Under the pieces are notes generated by a model. That model saw only the letters and a program-made list of their open reading frames with translations, was not told the DNA's origin and did not search any database. A DNA stretch of 64,000 bases from Plasmodiophora brassicae (lineage: Eukaryota > Endomyxa: Phytomyxea > Phytomyxea > Plasmodiophorida): assembly GCA_036867785.1 (NCBI GenBank), contig CP145417.1, positions 496,001 through 560,000 of the forward strand, read 5' to 3'. Below, in pieces: positions 58,122 through 64,000 of the stretch; the first letter of the stretch is position 1, and each line of letters starts with the position of its first letter. A program made the translations under genes and the position numbers.

Positions 58122-58341
58122 CCGTGCACCCCGACTCGTTAACCGGGAGTGCCGGTTCTGGACGTTCCCGAGTCTGCCCACTCGAGCTATCACTAAAGCC
58201 GCTTCCGTAGTCGGATCCTGACGCCGACGTCTGACCCAGACAGTGCCCATGTCTTATTATGTGAAAGTGTGCGGCAAGGCATCGGGACGATGTTCGAGAT
58301 AACGTATTCGTTTATTCGGACAATGATATGGTAGAGAGCAG

Positions 58342-61291
58342 CTACAATCGTCGGGCGGCGCGAACAACAGCAACGACAAGGACGTCGACGAGCACCATGG
58401 CAACCGTGTCGAAGACCAGCTTGGGTGCTGCGAACCAGACCAGAGTCAGTGCCGGGCGCTTCACACACATGATGCAACTGAACGATCGTACCGAAAATGT
58501 CCCATACCATGAGATGTCGACGCTGTATCAAGGTGTTGAGGGTCGACAAGCCGGCACGGACAGCATTCAGGAACATCATGCAGATGGCGGGACGCTCGAA
58601 AGCGTACCCAAGGTGTCGGGAATCGCGCTTATGTAACCGCGGCGACGATGCCTCATCTAGGTCTGGACATAACAGCGCAAGGCCAATAATGCACACGAGG
58701 TACATGCCGAACGTGTTCAACGCCAGCAGCGCCCCAGATCGGTAGAACTCGAACGTTTCGAATCCGACAAAAGCGGCGGAGACTTGAAGCGAGCCAAACG
58801 CGTTCGTATGACCCGTCGCAAAGTACACGCGCACGCTCAGGAACCACATAAACGTGGTTTCGGGGATACCCGTCCACCCCCGAGAACCTATTCGCTTGCG
58901 ACGTGCCTCGAGCAGCCCAATGATTGAATACGCTGCCGCGTAGACAGAAGGAGAGCGGGCGCCCTGGACAAGCAGCAGTGGGCCGGTCAATGCCCCCAGA
59001 AGCAATGAAATCGACGTATCCCGGTTAGTCTTCACACCAAATTTAGACGAGCTGGTTACCGATAACGCTACAAATGCAGACGTCACGTAGACGTAATTCG
59101 GCAAGTAATGGAAAGACGCATGCGAGTCCAGCGTCGTAGAGACGTCCTTGTACCAGTACACTCCAATTACGACCAGAATGGAAGCGAGCCAGACGGTAAG
59201 CAGAACGCGCATGACTGGTTGGTTAAGCTTGGATATCTGGGCCACCATGAAGGCAGCAAGTACGACCAGCCCAGCATACGTCTGAAAGAGCTGCGACGGT
59301 GAGAAGAACTCATCAGAGAGCAACGCACCGGGTCCAAACGACTCTCCTTCACCCATGATTCGAAGCAGAATAGCGATTGCCAGTGCACTCAGCACACTGA
59401 TGAAGCCATCAACACCTGGCAATCTCAAGTCAAACAGACCCAGGAGGAGTGCCATGGATACGGCAAAGTAGCGAACCGCGAGCCCGTCCTGTGAGATCAA
59501 ACTGCTTGTGAAGAGACCTTCCATATAGCACCCGATGATGAACAGCGTTCCCGCCACTGGGATTGACGGGAACACGAAATCGCGCCTGGCGGACACGAAA
59601 GCATCGTAGATGACTCGAAGAAGCGCACCTATGCAGGCAGACGATGCGATGGAGGACAGCGCCGACAGGCCAACCACAATGTGAGTGATGGGCGACAGCA
59701 TTACGACGCTGGCCAGAACTGATTTTGCCATTCCAGGCGCGGATAGAACAGGTTCGAACCCAACATAGCAGGTGGCTGCGAGAGCAGTCAGAATGGTCAG
59801 GAACAGGCCATGGGCCATGAATTCCAGGTTGAAGACGGTCCATTTCTCGCGACACAGTTCTCCAGATCGTAACAGGACCTTCTCGTACCGGGAAACGATA
59901 TCTTCCAGTACCACATTCCGGCGGCCTGCGTCTTCGAGGGTCGCATCCAAGTACTGCCCATCGACAGCGAGGAATTCAGACGTTAGATGTTGCATCGATT
60001 CCGTCTCGAACACATCCGACTCGGTGGAATACTCGTGCAGATACCGTTGGACCTGCCAGGCGTTCGTGCGCAATGCGTGAACCCGCTGGGCCAGGTCGCC
60101 ATTCAACCCGAACATGTCACTAATGACCATTCCCAGGTTGGCGTACGGAATGGGCGTTCCCATCAGCAGCGAGACCGTCGGTACCAGGTCGACCTGCTTG
60201 ATCGACGGATGAATCGGGTGCCGGAGACCAGTGCTTCGCGGAAAGATGGCCCGTTTGCTGTAGACGAACAGCGCCGCGTTGGCCTCCTTCGCGGTTGTCC
60301 CGCCGTGGTTGCCATCGGACGTCATGCCGTGATCCCCGAACACGAACAATATGGTATCGTTGTCAAGTGCTCCAACAAGGTCGTCAAGGACGCCGTCGAG
60401 CTGGGTCAGCTTGTCCTTCATCGTCGGATGATTGGCGTAGAATCGATGTCCAATGTGGTCGACACCCAAGAAATGCGCAATCAGTAGGTCGAAGGCCCCA
60501 GCGTCAACTTCTGGACGCAGGTGGGCAATGACGCCATCATCGACAGTATGCAGGTCCTAACATATACAGCTCTGTGTAAGAGCGCCGCCATTGCCGAACT
60601 GGTTATCGTCGCCATATACCTTAACATTGAACGACGGGTACGGATACGCTTTGTGGAACGTGTTCGGGAACAGGTTGATCCACGTGTCATCGCCCATCAT
60701 GACCAGATGCAGGCCTGACTTTCGGAACTGATGGACAATGTTGTCCTCCCGAATGGCATTGCTGTCGAAATTGCTGCTGAAATCAATGAAGGTCGGCATA
60801 CCGCCAGTAACTAGCGCCTTCAGCCTCTGCATGGTGGTTGTCGGTGGGTCCGCCTCAAATACGTACAGCCTGCCATGTTCTGGACTCGTGGAGCTGATTC
60901 GTTCGAAGAGCTTCAAACGGTTCCGGAAATTGAGGTGCTCGTCGTGGTCGAGATCCTGATCGTAATGCGCGAAATCGAACCGGAGGGCGTCCACGACGAC
61001 CAGAACCGCCTTCCGGAACCGCCTCTGCATCCAGCAGCCATTCCCATCCCATTCCGGCACAACAGACGGCGACCCGGCCGCATGCCATCGCTCCAACCGC
61101 CTGGAATAGTCGCCACTGAGGTCGTGGACAGCGGCGAACTCCCGGACGGCGTCGTACGCCGTCGGCGACGCGTCGCATTCGCTCCGGCGCGGGAGCTCGA
61201 TTCGCGTCAGCATGAAGCCGACCATGAAGACGTACACGGACACGATATGGGCCACGAGCAAGCATGCCATGAACAGCTGCGCGCCCGACAT
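58342..61291 (-). CDS. PIGO: GPI ethanolamine phosphate transferase 3 (PIG-O)
   Basis: PIG-O adds ethanolamine phosphate to the third mannose of the GPI anchor in the ER, the bond later used to attach protein. Start ATG 61291: an N-terminal signal anchor and F-M-L-T-R-I-E-L-P, the family hallmark. The luminal alkaline-phosphatase-like domain has V-V-V-D-A-L-R-F-D-F, T-T-T-M-Q-R-L, M-M-G-D-D-T-W, H-F-L-G-V-D-H-I-G-H and F-G-D-H-G-M-T-S-D-G-N-H-G-G. A 63-bp intron (about 60558-60620) precedes D-L-H-T-V-D-D-G-V. Many TM helices follow. A ~48-bp intron near the 3' end joins R-R-H-L-M to R-P-A-L-T-L-V-W-F-A-A-P-K-L-V-F-D, matching the family C-terminus, with the stop at 58342. About 940 residues, usual length. 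With surface lectins and a protease nearby there is no obvious operon-like logic. Confidence 0.9.
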
Positions 61292-61670
61292 TTTGCAACT
61301 GAAACAATCGCAGCACAGCGCGGCACTGCAGGACGACGAGCACGTCAAGACTCAAGACCTACACCTACAGACGTGGGCAAAAAATAGATTCAGACCGACC
61401 AAGGCATTATTCCTCATGAGGTCGCGTCTGTCGAACCGCCGTTGCATTGCCCGATGACTGCGGCGCAGGCCCCGGAATGTAGCTTCGCTGTCCAACGATT
61501 CCCAGACGGTTCTGGGAAGAACCCCCCGACCGTCACGAATGCTCGCGGGCTCTGCGTGTGGTGGCTAAACGAGGTCATGGCCCTGCGCAATTTGCGTTGA
61601 CCTACCAGGGCGGTTCTCACACCGGGCAGACCAGACTGTCGTACGATACTAGGTCCAGGAGCGTCGGAGC
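61292..61670. promoter_or_regulatory. Shared upstream region of PIGO and the CNG-type channel
   Basis: 379 bp between divergent ATGs. No clear core promoter element or gene seen. Confidence 0.35.
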
Positions 61671-63372
61671 ATGACGCGTTCGCGGTCGCAGGACGGCAGC
61701 GACTACGACGAACCACACGCCTGTGAACTGTCCAGGGTCACCGATTACGATGACGCCATGCGGCTGGAGAAGGCCGGCCCCTCCGACATGCTGTGGTCGG
61801 CGCATGGCCTGTTCGTCGAGAACTCCGTCTGGAATGTGCGGTGGAAGACGCTGGTCATCACTCTCGTTCTCATCGAGGCGATCCGCGTGCCGTACCTGCG
61901 CGTGTTCCACCCGGCGTACGACACGACGTTCGGCGACGCGTTCATCAACGCCGTCTTCATCATCGACGTGTTCGTCCAGTTCAACACGGCCGTCATCGGT
62001 GGCGATGGCCAATGGGTGAAGTCGCGTCGGGAAATCGCTGTGCGGTACGCGCGATCATGGCTAATGGTCGACCTGATTTCGGCGCTTCCGCTGGACCTCA
62101 TGTTCGCCGCTGCCGTCCACCTCCGGATCGTGAAGATCCTTCGTCTGGCGCAGCTACTTCGCGTGCTGCGCCTGTCCCGCTTCTGCAAGACGATGCAGGA
62201 GAAACTGGCCATGCGCACGTCGGCCTATCGCGTCATTCGGTTCGTTGTGTTCCTGTGCATATCCGCGCATTGGTCGGCGTGTATCCTCTGGGCCATCGAG
62301 CGCAACTCGCCTGAGCATGTCCGATGGCTCGACCGTGTCGGCCTGACGGGTACAAGGGTTTCCGGTTCGGCGATCTTCGTTGCCTGCCTCCAGTGGTCGT
62401 TGTCGACCTTGTTCCCGATCGGATATGGCGACCTCGTGGCGACGTTGTACATACCCACACAGATCTATGCGATCGCCTGCATGGCGATCGGGGCGGGCGT
62501 GTTCACGTTCATCATCACGCGATTCCATGGGCTGATTCGCGATGCCGAACATATCGAACGGACATCGTTCCAGCTCACTATGGAGCGCCTGACGCATGTC
62601 GCTGAGGTGGCACGCCTGCCGGAAGACCTGCTCGCCGACCTACACGTGTTCATGCAGTACAACCGACGAGCGGCTGCTTCTGAGGCGTTTCACGAGCGAA
62701 CTCTGCTCGACGAGCTGTCTCGTTCGCTTCGTGCCGAGGTGTGTACTGGTTGCTGGCGAATCAATTGCATGTTTCTTACTGGGGTGACAGGTGACTCGGC
62801 ATACCATCAGCAATTTCGAAGCATCCGATGCGTTCTTGGTGGACTGTGTGCTGGCGATGACGACGCTATGCTTGCCACCGCGCGAGGTGATGTACGACAT
62901 GGGCCGTAATGCGCTCTGGTTGATCATCGACGGCGAACTGGTACACGACGGCGAGCTTCTTCGTCAGGGCGACCACTTTGGCCAGTTGTCCTGGCAGGCA
63001 TCGAAGAGACAGACCGTAACTAGGACCAGGACGTGGTGCCACCTGTCTGTTCTCTCCAAAGCGTCACTGCTTGACGTCTTGAGAAAGTACGAGGGCATGC
63101 TGGATTCCACTGGCTTGCAGATCGCCGATCACGTGGAGCCCGACCTGACGGCTGGTGTCGTCACGAAAATCGTTCCCCGTTTGTCGCTCCGGCAAGCGCG
63201 GGCGTTGTTGGTCATAACGGAATCTCTGCGAAATCGTCTCCGTGCGCAAGACGTCCTGATCGAACGGGTCGACGAAGCGTTTGGCGCTCACATTGGGGCG
63301 AGAACACCGTCGCGATCTCAGGGCGACAGTGACGAAGACGAATCGTATAGGATACGACGCTTGTCAGGTTAA
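61671..63372 (+). CDS. Cyclic-nucleotide-gated/HCN-like ion channel
   Basis: Two exons over a 52-bp intron (62739-62790). Six-TM voltage-gated fold: S1 (L-V-I-T-L-V-L-I-E-A), S2/S3 (I-N-A-V-F-I-I-D-V-F-V-Q-F-N-T), S4 with spaced basic residues (L-R-I-V-K-I-L-R-L-A-Q-L-L-R-V-L-R-L-S-R), S5 (F-V-V-F-L-C-I-S-A-H-W), pore loop L-S-T-L-F-P-I-G-Y-G-D-L-V, S6 (A-C-M-A-I-G-A-G-V-F-T-F-I-I). The filter G-Y-G-D predicts potassium selectivity. A C-linker and a diverged cyclic-nucleotide-binding domain (G-E-L-V-H-D-G-E-L-L-R-Q-G-D-H-F-G) follow; the usual F-G-E-x-x-x..R-R/T-A phosphate cassette is poorly kept, so nucleotide binding is uncertain. The polar C-terminus ends R-I-R-R-L-S-G. About 550 residues. 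Confidence 0.85.
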
Positions 63373-63662
63373 GCTTGTCTGCGCACAGAATAAATATCAA
63401 TCGTAACCCTACTACAGCAATCTTGCCTGGAATCTTACCCGTCGAGATATGACGACGGAAGGCGTAGACGTCGCATGGAGTTCTGCAACGATGCTGAAGG
63501 CGAGATCCCGGCTGGTCTGGGAACGGGCGGGCATTAGTACTAAGAGCCGTTGCCTAGGGGATTGTCGATAGCTTCCTTAGGCGGCCGCCTGTTTCGTCCG
63601 GCGACGTCCGCGCGGCATGTTTCTCGAGCATACTGGCGCGCCTTCCGCCATCCAAGATCGGA

Positions 63663-63959
63663 ATGCCGCCGTCGCCTCAGCAGCAGGACGCCGCCGCCCG
63701 TTTTCGCGCTTTCAACGACATGGTCAATCGAATCCGGAAAGGCCAACCCATATCCGGCCACCTGCCCCACCAGTCATCACCGGCGAAAATCGTCCTTCTC
63801 CCTATACGGCAGCGGACCCCAACGCTGAACCGCACGCGCAGCGAGCCATCGGTCGCCGCGGGCACCCTGCGACAACGACCGCTGCCGACAAAATCACTGC
63901 TCAAAACTGCTGCCCTACTGAATGCGGGCAGATACCCTTTCCAGCCCAGCCGGAAATGA
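63663..63959 (+). CDS. Small basic hypothetical protein
   Basis: 98-residue ORF from ATG 63663: Gln/Ala start, F-N-D-M-V-N-R-I-R-K-G-Q-P, then a basic Ser/Thr/Pro-rich part with T-L-N-R-T-R-S-E-P-S, a 14-3-3/AGC-kinase-like site, and a lysine end. No domain. The 290 bp before it show nothing recognisable. It could be the last exon of a longer gene. Confidence 0.4.
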   Translation: MPPSPQQQDAAARFRAFNDMVNRIRKGQPISGHLPHQSSPAKIVLLPIRQRTPTLNRTRSEPSVAAGTLRQRPLPTKSLLKTAALLNAGRYPFQPSRK

Positions 63960-64000
63960 AGTTGCGGCATGACATTAACTGGCTCACTGGCCACGGCAGA

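Noticed and set aside
58193-58341. Extension of the PIG-O frame beyond 58342
   Set aside because: It reads through the last intron; the spliced frame restores the family C-terminus and stops at 58342.

Overview
The window is nuclear DNA of a compact, GC-rich unicellular eukaryote. Genes are close together, many carry GT-AG introns of about 50-65 bp that shift or interrupt the reading frame, and the products are eukaryotic (SSU72, Treslin-like, Fuzzy-like, PIG-O, CBS protein, cyclic-nucleotide-gated channel). A Fuzzy/CPLANE homologue suggests a flagellated stage. SUEL-lectin surface proteins, a FunK1/Crinkler-like nuclease-kinase and chromodomain Ty3 elements would suit a plasmodiophorid-like rhizarian, but this is inference: no rRNA or other phylogenetic marker is present.

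Layout. 1-16.2 kb is an ordinary gene-dense block: SSU72 (+), Treslin/TICRR-like (+), Fuzzy-like (-), a DxD glycosyltransferase-like type II protein (+), a bifunctional fatty acyl-CoA reductase/DHAP acyltransferase ending in the peroxisomal signal AKL (+), two divergent membrane proteins, an AIG1/rolling-stone-like membrane protein (+) and a multi-CBS protein (+).

16.7-29.1 kb is one host gene (LamG plus SUEL lectin, type I membrane protein, minus strand) split by a 10.5-kb Mutator-like transposon. That transposon has ~115-bp terminal inverted repeats and a 9-bp target duplication. Its single large gene appears to fuse a MULE transposase (FAR1-type zinc finger, DDE core, SWIM finger, zinc knuckle) to a Ulp1-type C48 cysteine peptidase. 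The peptidase part is in turn split by a 5.3-kb Ty3/gypsy chromodomain retrotransposon with 197-bp LTRs and a 5-bp target duplication.

29.9-35.8 kb is a foldback (palindromic) repeat, one arm of which holds a second Ty3 chromodomain element on the minus strand. 36-42.5 kb is gene-poor, with a possible 3.6-kb inverted-repeat-bounded element (about 38.05-41.67 kb) and a few hypothetical ORFs. At 42.76-45.08 kb lies an intact PD-(D/E)XK-like plus FunK1-like kinase ORF. 46.2-47.4 kb is a small TA-flanked element whose inverted repeats are built of ~22-bp iterons, and 47.7-48.6 kb is a pair of nested inverted duplications.

48.9-54.5 kb holds three more tandem LamG-SUEL lectin membrane proteins (minus strand), divergent from a membrane-anchored subtilisin (+). 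The window ends with PIG-O (GPI ethanolamine phosphate transferase 3, -), a CNG/HCN-type channel (+) and a small arginine-rich ORF.

Splice sites were chosen by eye from reading frame, GT-AG rule and family similarity. They are not transcript-supported.
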